Source: Heterodera schachtii
Lineage: Eukaryota; Nematoda; Chromadorea; Rhabditida; Heteroderidae
Length of the DNA: 64,000 bases
Reading direction: 5' to 3'
Assembly: GCA_023374025.1 (NCBI GenBank)
Contig: SIJG01000019.1
Coordinates: 310,864 to 374,863 of the forward strand
The translations under genes and the position numbers were made by a program. Under the pieces are notes generated by a model. The model saw only the letters and a list, made by a program, of their open reading frames with translations. It was not told the origin of the DNA and searched no databases. Shown piece by piece: positions 19,807-34,500 of this stretch (positions within the stretch are counted from its first letter, which is position 1; each line of letters begins with the position of its first letter).

Positions 19807-22800
19807 TTAAAATATTTTATTAACATTTTTTAAAATAAAATTATAACATAAGTATAATAAACACTGTAAATAAACAAAAGAAAAGAAAAATTCTTTCTAA
19901 TTAATGATATCAGTATATTGTTAATATATAACAGATTTTTTTTTTTGCTTTGTCAATTCTTTGTAAAGTCTTTTAACATGACAAGATTTTATTTAGTTCA
20001 AGTAAATTATATGAAAGATCTAAACGTTTTCAAATAAAAAAAAGTCACATTTTAAGAATTTAAAAACAGACACAAATTATGTACACTCAATTATCATAAG
20101 CCAAAAAAATATCAAAAAATTATGAGAAAAATAAAAGAAAAGTCACAAATTTAAATCCAAATAGTTCTGACCAAATATAGTCTCAGTGCGGGCGAACTTA
20201 ACAACAATTTTTTGTCCGAAAATAGTCTCAGTGTCAAAAAATATTTAATATAATTATTTTAAAGCAATGTTTTTTAACTTAATATGATAATAATTTTAAA
20301 ATTTTAAATAACAATAATGTATTTTAACCTTAGTGGAAAAATAATAGGACTGAAGGAAAATTTAACGAGAAACAAATAAAGAACATAAATTTACGCAACT
20401 ATTGGGTGAAATTTCAGAAGAAAATTAGTAGATTCGGTGATGGAATCCTTATATAGTATTTTATAAATATTAATTAAATTAAATTATAAAATAAAAGTAA
20501 AATCAATAAATTATCTAAAATCAATAAATTATATATTATTAATCAATTTGAAAAGTCAGGCACCAATCCGTTTACGAGACAATTTCATGCGACCATGATG
20601 AATGATATCTATACATATAAATTTTGTTATAACAGATAAAAATTTACATAATAGTTATAAAAAAATAAAATATTAAAAAAAACTATTTTTATTAATCAAT
20701 TTAAAAATCTAACAAAATTATAATATATATTATTTAAGTATTGGTATTTTAAATATTATGTATTTTTTTTTACTATTTAAAAAGAATGATACGAAGAATT
20801 ATTAATTTGATTGAATTTAAGCCAAGTTATTAATTTATATTTTTTACATTTTTTGTTTTCCTACCCATTGGCGGATTTAAGAAACGACCCAGCACTGATT
20901 TTCACTATGATTCATTTTTCATTCTTTTTGTTTTATTTTATTTTATTTTCTATTCAATTCATTTAAATCTTTTTTCGTAAACTTGTAATTATTTTTATCT
21001 ATTTTAATATTTTATAAAACTTGTATTAAATCATTTCATGGAAAAAATTAATATAATTTTTTGGTAATTTTAATAATTTACAGTCATATTATAAAAAGAA
21101 TAATTTTAATGGAAGTTAAAAGGATTAATTAACAATTGTTTTATTTTATATTTTGTATTACTTTATATTTATAATATTTTGGAAAATCTAAATTTAAATT
21201 TTTTATTTAACATTTTTTGATCTGTTAAAGTTATTTTTTCTGTTTTATGAAAAATATATGTAAAATATATTTATAAAATTTTTTTTTTCTCATTTACAAA
21301 TTCATTTGTAAAATTGTGTTCGTTATACTTTTACCGGTAGAAATTATTCATTTATTTGGTTTGTTGATCTTTATTAATTGGTTTTTAAATTTTAGCATTG
21401 ATTTAATCTAATGGTGAAAGCTCTCGTTTTTCAATTTCATTTGAAAAAAACAACAAAAAGAATTGAATTCAAATAATAAGTATAAAAACACACAATTAAT
21501 TATCTCACAAGTTAAATATTACCAAAACATCTTTATAAACTTTTCCATATTTATTTTACCAATATTTATAAATTAAAATATATTTTAAATATTTTATTTT
21601 TGATACGATGTATTATTTATTTTTTGTTTTTAGTATTACTTATCATTTGTTAGCCATATTTTTTTTTCTTATTTCTTAATTAAAATTATTATTTTTAGTA
21701 TTAGTAATAGAAACGCCTTAATATTTGTTTTTAATTTTTTATAAAACTAGTTTTAAATCCTTATCATGGAAAGGGGAATATTAATTTTTTGCCTAGTCCG
21801 GGTTTTATGCCTAATGTGCCTGTTTTAGGGTTTTCGAAAAAATCCTTACAAAAAATGCAATAAAACGAAAATTCACCCCTAAGAATCGACCAAAATTTTT
21901 TTTAGAAATACACCAAAGAATTTTTCTACTTTAACTTAATTGTTATAATTGGTTTATTCGAAAAGAAATATTTTACTTTAATATTTATTTTTTTATGTGG
22001 CATTTTTTAAAAATTAGAATTCTTTTCTATGTTTGAAATAATATTTTATGAATTCATTTCGTTTATTAGAAGTATAATTTTTTATATAACAAAGGCTTAC
22101 AAAAAAAATTTGTTTAATTATAATAAAAAAATTTTCTGATTTATGATTTGTATCTCTGTTTATAATCATTTTTTTGTTTCATATTTATTAATTGAGATTT
22201 AAATTCTTATATTGTTTTACTATCATGAGGATAGAAGTGTCTCAATTTACGTTTTTCAGGGGAACTCGATTTCGATTTTATAATTACCATATTTAATAAG
22301 GTATATATTATATATTTTTATTTATTTCGCAAAATAGTAATTGTATTGATTTCGAATTATATTTATATAATCTATTCTCTTTAATTTTTGAATTTGATTT
22401 TAATTATCTTTATTATTTCTTTTAACTGAATTATATAAATTTGACAGATTAAAAATTATAATTTATATGATAAAAAATAATATAATTAATATTAGCGAAA
22501 ATAAAAACAATATGTGTTATAAAAATATTTAAAGTGCTTTTAAAAAATATTACCATCATATATAACAAAATAAAAAAGAAAAGAAAAAAGAAAACTAATC
22601 CAATATTTTGGAATCATCGGTTTATTAAATAAAAAAAAATGTTTAAACGAAAATGAATTTATTTCAACGAAATATAAAATAAAAATAAATATAAAATTAC
22701 TTTAGAAAAGAATATTTATAATTATAATATTTTTAAAGTTTTAAGGAAAAAATAAATGGTATTAAATCAAACAAAGTTTTTAAAAATGTATATTCAAATA

Positions 22801-23370
22801 TGCAGAATTTAAAATAATTTTTTGAAAATCTTCTTTAATAATATGATGGAAAAATTATTAGTAAAATAATTAGGATTTAAAATATTCAATTGATATTATG
22901 ATGATACAGGGAAAACGCATTACTGGTAAATATATAGAAGCAGTGAAAGAGAAAAATATATAAAATAAAAATTGAAAATATTCATTAAATTTGGAACGAA
23001 AGCCATAAATGTAAAAGGCTATGAATTATGACAAATAAATAAATTTCAAATACCATTCATAAACCTATTTAATTTAAGATGTATTTAAAATTGTTGCTCT
23101 TTAGAAGAGATCTGAATAGCAATTAAAATAAACGGCCCTTTTTGGTATTTTTCTATAAAATCTATTATGTAGATAAAGGTATCTTATTTTTAATAATGTT
23201 TTATTTTTTGAATTAATTTCAACGCTGAAAATTTTAATGCTTTAAACAATAAATTGTCTCTATTTGTGATTTTTATTTTTGGTTTTATTTCCTCAATTTT
23301 TAAAAATAAGTTCTATTTAAGAATTATTTACTGATCATTGATCAAATTGAGTCAAAAAATTTTTTTCTGA

Positions 23371-24627
23371 TCATTGATCGAATCGAGCTGTCAAAGCCAA
23401 TCTTTTATCAATAGCAGCTTGTCTCAACTGTCTTTCGCTTCGCCACTGTGGCTGATCAGCAACTTCAGCAAAATCATTTGGCGGCGGTTGATTATCCTCG
23501 AATTCATCACCAATTAGCGGAATTCGCATACTCAGGGCCAAATTGTGTAGAACAACACAACTAATGATAGCATTTGAAATATTTTTAGTTGGAAGCCTGT
23601 AGCCAGTATGATTAATTGAAAAGCGCCGTTTTAAAATGCCAAAAGCACGCTCAACACAAGTACGGCCTCTGCTCAGGGCATAATTAAATCTTCGCTGGGA
23701 AACAGTGATAGCTGTCAGATATGGTGTGAGAAGCCATGTCTTTAGAGGATAACCTATAAAAATATTTTAATTATTTCAATTAGTCTTAGACATATTTACA
23801 GACCTGAATCTCCTAATAAAACTGAATTTCCGCCTTGGCCGGTCTCAAAGTAATGCCAAACGCCACTTTGGCGAAGTACAAAAGAGTCATGCGTGGCACC
23901 AGGCCATGTAACATCAACATTTAAAAACTGACAATTCGAATCGACAATTCCCTAAAAATTAAGTCGAATAATTACGCACAACATTAAAGTGCCTGCATGT
24001 TAATTGAATAAAATCCCTTCCGGTTAATATATGACTGTTCATCCGCAGTTCCTGGGCTCTATATTTAATTATTTTATTGCGATCAGAAACGAATTCTTAC
24101 AGAAATTCTGATGTGTGTACAATCAATCGCTCCCAGAACACATGGGATGGCACAGTAATTAAAAAAGTCAGTTTTAGTGCGCGATTCATTATTCTCTTGT
24201 GGAAAATGCACAAATTTCCCGCATTGATTTGCAATTGACTCGCAAACTCGGTTTATAATCGATGAAACTGTTTTCTGTCCAACACCATAGGATCTTCCAA
24301 TATGAAGCTCAAATGTATTGCTTGCCAAATATTGGAGAGCGATTATTATCTGAAGCTCCAATGGAACTGGAGATCCTTTGCTTCCGTGTTTTGGCACCAA
24401 ATCCCGTTGGCATAAGGAACACAAGAATTTTATGCCATTTTCAGTGAATCTAATACCACATATGAACAAAGCCAAAAACAACAATTATACCTGAATCGTT
24501 TGACCAATTCTTTGTCTCTTTCTGTTTGACTAAATGATTGCAGTTCTCCCAAAATATTTTTGAATGGGCCTTTTGAACGCCGCTGTTTTTCAACTTCTTC
24601 ATATTCATAATTTAAAAACTCAGCCAT
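23371..24627 (-). CDS. PIF/Harbinger transposase (HARBI1-like DDE nuclease), five exons
   Basis: Exons on the minus strand are 24491-24627, 24101-24449, 23993-24058, 23804-23951 and 23371-23753. Their lengths keep the frame throughout and give about 360 residues. DDE motifs are present: D in GAIDCTHIRI, D in GDSGYPL and E in CVERAFGILKRRF. The N-terminal helical part includes LQYLASNTFELHIGR and VGQKTVSSIINRV, typical of the HARBI1 helix-turn-helix region. One intron (23952-23992, counted on the plus strand) has a GC donor instead of GT; the others are GT-AG. No stop or frameshift was met, so the transposase may be functional. Its Myb/SANT partner gene lies just upstream on the same strand. 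Confidence 0.88.
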
Positions 24628-24795
24628 AATGCTGCTTAAACTTAATAATAATAAATGAATAATCGAATAGAAATATTCGACAAAATGAAAATAATTCAAT
24701 TTAATAATTGTAAATATGAATATCATTTTAACATGAAGAAAATTCATTGATTGATCATCAATCAGTGATCAAATATTGAATAATATATTCATTAA

Positions 24796-25564
24796 TCAGA
24801 ATTCCTTTTCTACGCTTTCTTCTTTCTCATCACTTGAGAGAAATTTGGCCACTTTGTAATCGTAATAAGCAGTCATTTTTTCCGCCAAAGGCACTGCGTG
24901 ATTTTTAAAAAAATCTTTCTGCAGCGCAAGCACCTCGCGCTGGAGATCAATGACGGCACTCGTTCCACTTGGGACACGAGTTCGTAAGGTCGATTGGACA
25001 GGCGACGGGTTCGGAGTTGCTCCTAAGTCGGTCTTCAGCAATTTGAATGGCATTTTCTGCTGAAAAAAAACCAAAGACTGCCAAAAATTATTCCTTTGCA
25101 CCTCAAACCCAGTCAATGATTGGATTTCCAAATCAAAATCAAGGCTGGTTGAAGTGGAAGATTCAGGAAAAATTGGCGTTGCACGGGCTCCGGGAATTCC
25201 GGAAAAACTGGCCTTCTCGGCAAAAGTATCGACTATGGCACTGTGAACGGGATCATCTCGCAAATCCGCTCGACCACCGCCGGTCTTTGAACGCTCACTA
25301 AACCACGCACTTCATTAATTATTTTATTCGCAATTTTGACCGCTTTTCGTCGGCAAAACGGCGTTTTGACTCTTTTTTCATATTGTGCCATTTTTCTCTT
25401 ACTTGCTTTACAGTAAGTGATGAACCAAAATTTGCAATTAAATCATTTGTCAATTCCTCCCAAGCTGTGTTGGCCTGTCTCATGTAAAAGTGACCGTACC
25501 GTTTTGATTGTCGCTGCGAAGAATTGCTAATCATTGCCAAGGATGTCAGTTGGGTCAAGTTCAT
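24796..25564 (-). CDS. Harbinger Myb/SANT-like DNA-binding partner, two exons
   Basis: Exon 1 is 25341-25564 and exon 2 is 24796-25297; the 43-nt intron begins GTCAAA and ends TTTAG. The joined product is about 241 residues. The first part contains a SANT/trihelix-like domain with conserved tryptophans in TAWEELTNDL and VREKWHNMKKESKRRF. It is followed by a TGGG motif (SKTGGGRADL) common in these proteins, and the C-terminal part is helical (VIDLQREVLALQKDFFKNH). In the PIF/Harbinger superfamily such a protein binds the nuclease and the element ends. The pairing with 23371-24627 suggests a complete two-gene element. I could not define its terminal inverted repeats. Confidence 0.8.
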
Positions 25565-28500
25565 CTGTTGATAATTAGATTAGCTTCTATCTTTGAGGTT
25601 TGTGAAAATTTGCCAAAAATGATCAAAATATGGACTAAAAACACAAAAATGGCCAAATATGGATTTATTCCCGAAAACCCCAAAATATGGATTTATATGG
25701 ACTAAAAAACTTTCACCAAATAACAACAAATTTTAACGTAGAAATGCTATTTTTGAGCCCCTTTCTTCATAGCATATGCGCAGAAAAAATATGTGTTAAT
25801 CCATATAATTTCGAGCCTTAGTGATGACATTTTAAAATTGGAAACAAAAACTATATAAAATAATCTAATTACCACTTTTTGTATCTTTAAATTATCCAAA
25901 AAAATTATTTGTGACTCTAATTATTAAATGTTTGTAATTTTTTTATTTACTTATACAAAAACTTATAAAATTCATCCCTTTTAATTTAAATTTAAATTAA
26001 TTGAGTTATATAGAATTATTTTTTATTATTATGATTCAAAAAGTTTTTCTTCTTTCCATTATTGAGATTGCTCTTTCTTCTCCCTTAAGTTAAAAAATGA
26101 ATGTATTCAAATTATATTATTTCTATTTTTTGATTAAATATTAATTTGATTTTTATTTACATTTATTTTTATTTCTCACATTTCTTTATTTTTGCTGATT
26201 AAACCTAATTTTTTTTTTTTGAAAATAATTTAGTTTTTTTTAAATAAGATTTTTGTTTTAACCCCTCTTCGTTTTATTTGATGTTAATTCTGGTGTTGCG
26301 TTATTTTCTGATGTTTACAATTATTTGAAATACTCAGATTTTAATTTGATAATTTTATTATAATTTGGATATGGTTTTATTTTAATAACTTTTCTAAATA
26401 AGAAAATTAATTAAATCTGCACTAATGAAGAACTTATATTAAAATAAGCGATATATTGCGATTTTCCGATTTTTTTAAAATTTACATGACTCTTTATGCT
26501 TATTATTTTTTATATTCATTAGTTAATAATTTATGGATTGTTTGATGGTTTTAAAATTCTTTAATTACTTTATCTTTTTTGTCTCATCCACTTGGCCTGT
26601 TTTTTAATTTAAATTTAATTTTTAAAATTTTATTTAAATATTTTTTCTCAATTATTATGCATTTTGTCGATTATTTTACTACCTTATGTATTATTATTTT
26701 TTCAATTCTTTCTTTTTGTTAATATTTGTTTTCGTGTTATAATGCATTTTATTTTGTTTGTTTTCACTAAATTAAGCGTTAATTTCCGTGCTTTTTCGAT
26801 TTCTGATTAAATTACATCTCCTTTCTTAATTAATCCATCTCCTTTTTTCTTTTTTGTTCTTCTTTTAATTTAATTTAAATTTAATTTAATTTTAAAATTT
26901 AAGCTATATTTTAATTAAATATTAATTGTTATTTCAAATAAATAAATTAAATCTTTTTTAGTCATCTATTTTTCAGTTTTTTGGTTGAAATAATTGGGTT
27001 AAAATTTTTTGGTGGAAAAATTGGGTTAAAATTTTTTGGAATTTTTTTTCATTGGCGGAATAAAGGAAAGATGCAAACCTTTCCAATTTTATTGTTTTTA
27101 TGTAAATTTTTGATGATTAAATTTATTAATTTTTATTTGAAATATATTAATATAATTTATTGAATTTGTTTTATTATCAATCTTTTAATTTTTGCTAAAT
27201 ATGTAATTAAAAATAATGTTTTTTATTATTTCAATTTTTCATATTTTGTCATCGTTTTTTATCTGTTTTAGATTTCCAAATTAAAGGAAAAAATATTAAA
27301 TTATTTTTTTAATTAGATTCACTGTATAATACTATTAATTTATTTCGAAAATTTATTTTATTTTTCAGTTATATTCATTTTAACATTTTTTTCCTTTTAG
27401 GAATTAAATTACAATTGCTTGTTTAAATTATCACCACAGCAAAAAGTAAACATGCGAATTTGATTATGAAACTATAAAAAATAATATTTTGATATATTAA
27501 TTTTTATAAATAAATATAATTATAAATAATTTATTCTAATTTTAAAAATTAAAAATCCAATGGGTATTTTTATATTTGATTTGATTACATTCGCATTTGG
27601 TTCTTTTTTAAATAAACAGTTATGTATTGTATTGTAATTACATTTTTTAATTTATAACAAATTGAATAAAATTTGTATTTTCTTACTTTTAAAAAATGTT
27701 TTTAAAGCAATATTTTAATTTCGATTCATATTATTTTATGTCGAATTATAGTTTATTTTAAAATCTCTTGTTTAGAATTCCTCCTTTCAAACTTCTTCGA
27801 GGTTCTCGTTTTTTTATCGTCACACTATAAAAGTTTTTTATGTCTTTTTTAAAAGAAATAAGAACTTTTTATTGAATGCTTTTTTACTTCATTGGTTTTT
27901 GATTTATCTCTCTTTAATTAGTCATTAGCTATGTTGTAAAAAATTTTTATAGATTGATTTAAACTTAAGTAAAATATTTTGATAAAACTATCAAAAATAA
28001 ATCTTTTAAAAGCAAGAGTATTAAATTCTTATGCAGGCATTTTTGATAAACACAAAGATATTTTAACAGTATTTACAGGTATTAAATGTAATCTAAAATT
28101 TTTAATTTCATAAAATTTTTTATTTTCATAAATTTTTTAATTTCATAAAATTTTTTATTTTATAAAACTTTTTATTTTTATAAAAATTTTTTAATTTTGG
28201 GTAATAATTTTTTTTGTTGCTAATGTGTTTGTTCCAATTCATTTTTTAGGAATATTTATGCTTAAGAATCTTATAAGTTTTCCTTTAAGTTTTAGTTTGA
28301 TGCTTAAAGCGGATACGCCTTTTCAAATATTTTTGTTTTGTGTTACAAAATAAATTCTCAATTGTTAAGCTCACATTTTTCTAAGTTGACAAAATAACAT
28401 AATTAAAAAGAAATTCGAATTGGTTTTAGATAATTTATGAATTAATGATTATTAGTTAACTTATGCATAATATTATTTATTTATATTTTTCTAATTCTGA

Positions 28501-31500
28501 TAAATAATTAAATAATGCGATTGAAATTTATTTCAAGAAAATTTGAAGAATTATCAAATTATGATAAATTTTAAATTATTTTTTAAATTAAAATTTTAAA
28601 TTATAATGATTAATTACTACCCGAAGACTGAATTCATTTTTCATTCATTCAAAATAACATTTTTAAAAATTCAACAAAAATTTTCATTCATCGTATTATT
28701 TCATTTGGAATTTATAAAATAATCTTTAATTATGTATAATTTCTTCAATTTGTGAAATTCAAAAATAATTACCACAAAATTAAACTTTGATAATTTAAAT
28801 TAAATGTTTAAAAAGAATCATTTTTTTAATATTCCTTTTTTCAAAATCTTTTAATGTTAAATTTCGGTGGACATTATTTTAAGTAGAATTTAGATTATTT
28901 TGAATTTTCTTGCCTAAGTTCTTTCTTTTGCCACATTTTGTCAACTCAAATTTTTTTATAAAATTTTTTATCTTTTTTTTTTAAAAAAAATTAAAAGTAT
29001 TTTAAAATAATAAATGATATTACGATAAAGTATTAAATTCTTTTACTTTTTTAAATAAACATCTTTTAGTAAAATTGTTAAAAATATTTATTTTTTTTTG
29101 AATTATTGGATTAACTTTCTTTATAAATAATTATACATACAACAAAGATTTATCTACTATTTTTAATGAACTTGAAAAATATAGCAATATTGATATAATT
29201 TTAGAATAAGGCTTAATTAGGGCATGTTAATTATTTTTTTTTTAATTCAATTTTCAATTAATTATAAAAATTTTGATAACATCGCTATTTGTAAAATTGA
29301 AGCGGAATTGCAATTACTATATTTGAATTTTACTCACTTAGTTGTTTGTAAATTCTTGTGCTTGAAAATTATTTCAATATTTATTAAAGTAATTCACTTA
29401 TAATTATTTTTAAATTTAAGATTTTCGTAAAAATTAATAATTTTAATGTGACTATTATTAAATTCGTGATGAGATATTTGCGCCTATAAATTTATTATAT
29501 TGTCAAATAATTTAAATTCGATAATAATATTGAAATTAAATAATTAACCTTCAAAAAATTGCATTAAATTAAATTAAATTCAAATTAATAAATTTATTTG
29601 AAAATAATTATCTTTAGTTTGTTTAATTATTTATTATTATTTTTATTAAATCACTTCTTAATATGGAGCAATAACCGATCTTGATTTCGAGGAAAAGTCA
29701 AAAAAAAACAAAAACAAATTTTCTTTCTTTTTAATTTATAATTTTGATTGATTTTTTTAATGAGATGGAAATATTTCACTTTTATTTTCTTTTTCTTTAG
29801 TTTCCATTTAAATTGAAATTTTTACAGAATTTTTCAAGGTCGCATTGATTTTTTTTATAAAATTCGGTAGATAAATTACATAAATTATTCTTTTTAAAGA
29901 AATTTTATTTATTTTTTCATAATGATTGAATTAAATTTAAATAGTTTAAATTTATTTTTTATCATAAAAAATACCTTTAAGCTTTTGTTTATTGATCTGA
30001 ATAACATAATTATTTTGTGACTCTATTTTTTGGGGCTTATTTTATTTAATGGATAATGAAATTATTCATTTTTAACTTTTGTAATGTTTATAATTTGTTG
30101 GGTTTTATTTTTGTTATTTTTTAAAAAACTCTTGGAGAATGCACCGAATATTGTAACATCCATCTCGAAGTTAAAATTCTGTTTATTAAATTTTTCTTGT
30201 ATTATAATTGAAATTCAGTTCTGTAGTTTTTAAATTATGCTAAATTAATGATGAAATTATTATAAACTTTTGAGTGGGTAAAATTCTATTTTATTTATAA
30301 CCTGACTTTTCGATTATGATCAATTATTTGATTAAATTATTTAATATTTTATTATATTTATTAGAATATTGGAAATAACTTGTCTTCGAAACTTTTCAAC
30401 CATGTATATATAGTGTTTACTTATGCATTAATTCTTTTTTTCCTGAATTTTCATTTTCATTTGTTTAAATTTAAATATCTCTGTTTTATGTAATGAAAAA
30501 TCATTTTCAAATAGTAACATTTCTTTTATTTTTTCTCAAAATATTTTACTTATATTTTTGTATACAAATTATATTTATTAAACATTAATTATAAGAAAAA
30601 GTAAAAATAAAATTTTTAGTCAATAACTATTTTACATATGAATTTGATTAAGCAAAATAATTTACATTTTTGTTATTCATAATGTTAGATCCATTTAAAA
30701 AACCTAATTTAATTCCAACATTTAAAAAAGGTTTTATTTAAAAGGGATGTTAATATAAATAAAATAAAACAATCCAATTTAGTCTTTTAATTTTCACTTT
30801 GAATAATTATATCAATATATAAAAATTTATTTAACCAAATCATCACTTATTAATAATCAAGTGATTTTAATTATATCGACAAAATTATAAATATTATTTA
30901 AGGAATAAAAATATTTATAATTCATAAGACAAAAATTATTAAAAATTAAAAAGTTTAAAAATTCAATAGAATAAATTTATATAATTCATAGGATGAATAA
31001 AATAATTAGTAAGAAAATAATTATTAATTTGGTAAATTCTTCTTAATATAATTTCTGAGCATAAGAAACAAAGCCGGTCAATCAGGAGGATTAGTGGCTT
31101 AAAACTAAATTATTTTGAATAAGGAAAAATGAAATAATTGCAATTTGAAAAATGAATTGTTAATTGTATTGGAAAACAATTCCTTAATAAGATTTGAAAA
31201 AATTGAATTGAAAATTCCTAAATAAATATATAAACTAACATGAAAAATTATATTATCATTAATGATTATGCTAAATAATGTTGATTAATTAACTATATGA
31301 AATATTTTTATTGTTTGTATTTAAAATGTTAAGGCGCCAAAAATTTACAAAAGTAAATTGAACATGCTCTTCATTTTAAATAGTTTTAAATGATTTGGGC
31401 ACTCACTTACATTTCGCCTAATCAAGCAAATTGATTAAAATTGTTTGTTTTACCCTTTTTGTTAATTTCAGGTTTAAATATATCAGTGGTTTTACATTTT

Positions 31501-34500
31501 TCGTTAAATTTTACATTTTTAAAATTAAAAAACTTTTTTTTTCTTTTTCTAAATCAATGATTTTTTATGATAGTTTTTGATATTTTTATTACACAAAAAG
31601 AAAGAAATTTTACTTTATTTCTTTTCATTTTTATAAGTAAGATTAATTAATGGTCTTATGTTTTGAAATGAATAATTTGCAATTAATTTGCGTTTAATCA
31701 ATAAAATTTAAGACTTAAATTTTTTATTTAATTGAAAATGAACTCTAATAATGAAATTATTTGTATTAACAATTTTAAATATTTATTATTTATTAATTTA
31801 ATTTATTTAACCTGTAAGCTTTTTTATGTATTATTCATAATATAATTTATTATTCTTAAATTCAAAGATTTTTATTTTATCAATGTTTTATTGTATTTTA
31901 ATGCTGTAATAATTTATTTTATTAGCTATTGTTTGATTTTTTGCAAGTGTCAAGATTTAATTCATTTTACTTTTTAACTCTCATGGTAAATGACGAATTA
32001 TTAAAGCATTGAATTGCACGTTCCTTTAATTTCAATTTTTTTTTATTAATAAGTAATTGAGTTTTTATTTTTCAATAAGACAAATTTTTTTTGTCGCTTT
32101 TAGTCGAAAACTTTACAAATAAATCAAATTTTAAAAAATAGATTATTATTTGTTTTTCGTGATATTTCAATTTAATTTAATTTGAGTAATTTTTATTAAT
32201 TAAAAATTTTTTTATTTTATTTTCTTTTAACAATTATATGAAAATAATTAAATTTTTATATGTAAGTTTATATACATTTATATTAATTATGTTAAATGTT
32301 TTTTTAAGTTTGTTGATTTTATTTTGTTTAATCAAAAAATTTAACAACTAACAAAGACAGACGTTCAAGAATAAATTAAATCTATATTTATTGATTTTTT
32401 TTTTTTTTTTGCTTTTACAATTCAAACTTTTTTATCTTTTTTATGATTATTCCGTTCTGTTTTATTTAGCATGATTAATTTCTGTAATATGAGAAAATTA
32501 TGAGTTTGATTTTTTCTGTTTTTTAATTTATTAATTCTGTCGTTATGTGTAATTAATAAAAGATAATCTAATAATTATTTTTATATTATTATATTTATTC
32601 ATTTCATATCACAGAAAAGAATTTTAGTTTATAAATCATAATTTAATTTTTTATCAAAATAACTTTTCTTTTGTAGAATAATATATTTTGATATTTATTT
32701 TAAAATATTTGCTTTTTTATGGTCGACGTATCATTTTGAATACAATCTTATACACTGTTTGGTTTAATACTGCTGCGATACCTGGTCTGAATATTATTGG
32801 TTATGTGAAATTTTTCAAATTAATAAATGAATAAATTTTGCCTTGACTAAAAACCCAATTATTATTACACTTAAATATTCAAATTATATAATTTTGCCTT
32901 TGTTTCGAATTTTAAATTAAAATACATATCTCTGTATTTTTTATTTTAGTGCCAACATATTTTTTTATGAAAAAAAATCTTATTAATAAAATAATGAATT
33001 CATAGGTTATCAAAAATAAAATTTTTCAAAGTTGTGCAGTCTCTTTATTTGGTTTTTTCACTTTATATTATGAATTTTTAAACTCACTATAAATTGCTTT
33101 AAAGCAATTGAAATTATATTTTTGATTTTTAATATTTTTCATTAAAAAGATCATATTAATTATAATTATTCTCGATTTTGCTATTCAAATTATTATCAAA
33201 AGAGAATATATGTAATTAAAACGATAAAACTAAATATAAATGAGAACAGTAGTATATATGACCCCAAAACTGTCCGGGAAGCGATAGGATCCCTCCTAGA
33301 TCCAACAACTATTTGGTAGGGTTGTGCGAGAGGGAAAAGAGGAAAAATTATCGAAATTTTGAACAAATTTTCTTTTTAGCTAAAAATTGCCCTTTTTCAA
33401 TGAACTCTGAAGAAAAATACGGTAATCATGTACATATATTGACTCAATTTTGTTTAGTTTTGGTCACGGTCGTTTAACCGACCTAAACCGAAACCGAACC
33501 GACTTTTTTAAATACTAATTAAAAATTAAAAATTAATTTTCTTACACAATATTTATAGTAATAAAGAATTTGTTGATTTCCAAATGGAAAAAAATGGTAT
33601 TACAATAATTTAAACAAATGTTAATTTCAAAAATTTGGGCTTTAGACATTTCCCATTTCTTTAAAATTGAATATCAATTTTTGTCTTTTTCAAACTTATC
33701 ATTTGTCTATTTTTTAATTTAATTTTAATTAAAATATCACTAGAATTTTTTCTTATATTTTATGACACTTTGTAAAGGTTATTGAAAATAATTTTTTAAA
33801 AATGTATTTTTATTTAATTCTCTCTTATTTTGTGTGGCTTCCATGTATGCACCCGATATAAATTGCAAATAATTTTTAACTAACAAATAAGAGTTTTTTA
33901 ATCGATCATAAATTAACTAAGTTGTATTAATGATTTTAAATAATTATGGATTCTATGTTTTTTTGTTAAACATATAACTAATTGTGTCTCTTTTTTCATT
34001 CTAAATTCTTCAACTTTATTTTTCTCGGTTTAAAACTAAAAAAAGCTTTTTTTGAATTATTATTTCTTTTGCCTTTTAACTTAATTCTCATTTAAAAAAG
34101 ATTTACCAAAAACAATATTTAACCACATATTTATAAGTGTTGAGTTTTTTTTTAAATTTATTATTTATTTAAATATTTCTTTTTTATTATCTTGAATATA
34201 TCGATGATTACAAATGTCAAAATTAATTCCTATTTTTTTTCTATCAGTTGACAATATAACCAACAATTTATTTGTCTTAAATACTAATAAAAAATTTAAA
34301 GTATAAATAAGATTTTGTTTTATTTATTTTTTTGATTCTCACAGATTTTATTTGAAATTTCTCTTGACAAGATTCAATCGAATGTTTTATCCACTGGGTT
34401 CGTATTTTTCATTTAATTGTTTTGAATTATTATTTTTCATAGATTAGTAATTTCTTTGAATATTGGTTTATATAATTCAAATAAAAAAAAAATATTATAC

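Larger units (their letters stand above)
15233..23370. other. AT-rich DNA with dispersed repeats, no gene recognised
   Basis: Mostly A/T-rich sequence. It contains one copy each of two dispersed repeat pairs described separately (17951-18015 with 19741-19806; about 18591-18770 with about 31338-31600). Short ORFs here, for example 16950-17150 and 17890-18105, have hydrophobic AT-driven composition and no recognisable domain. Confidence 0.5.
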
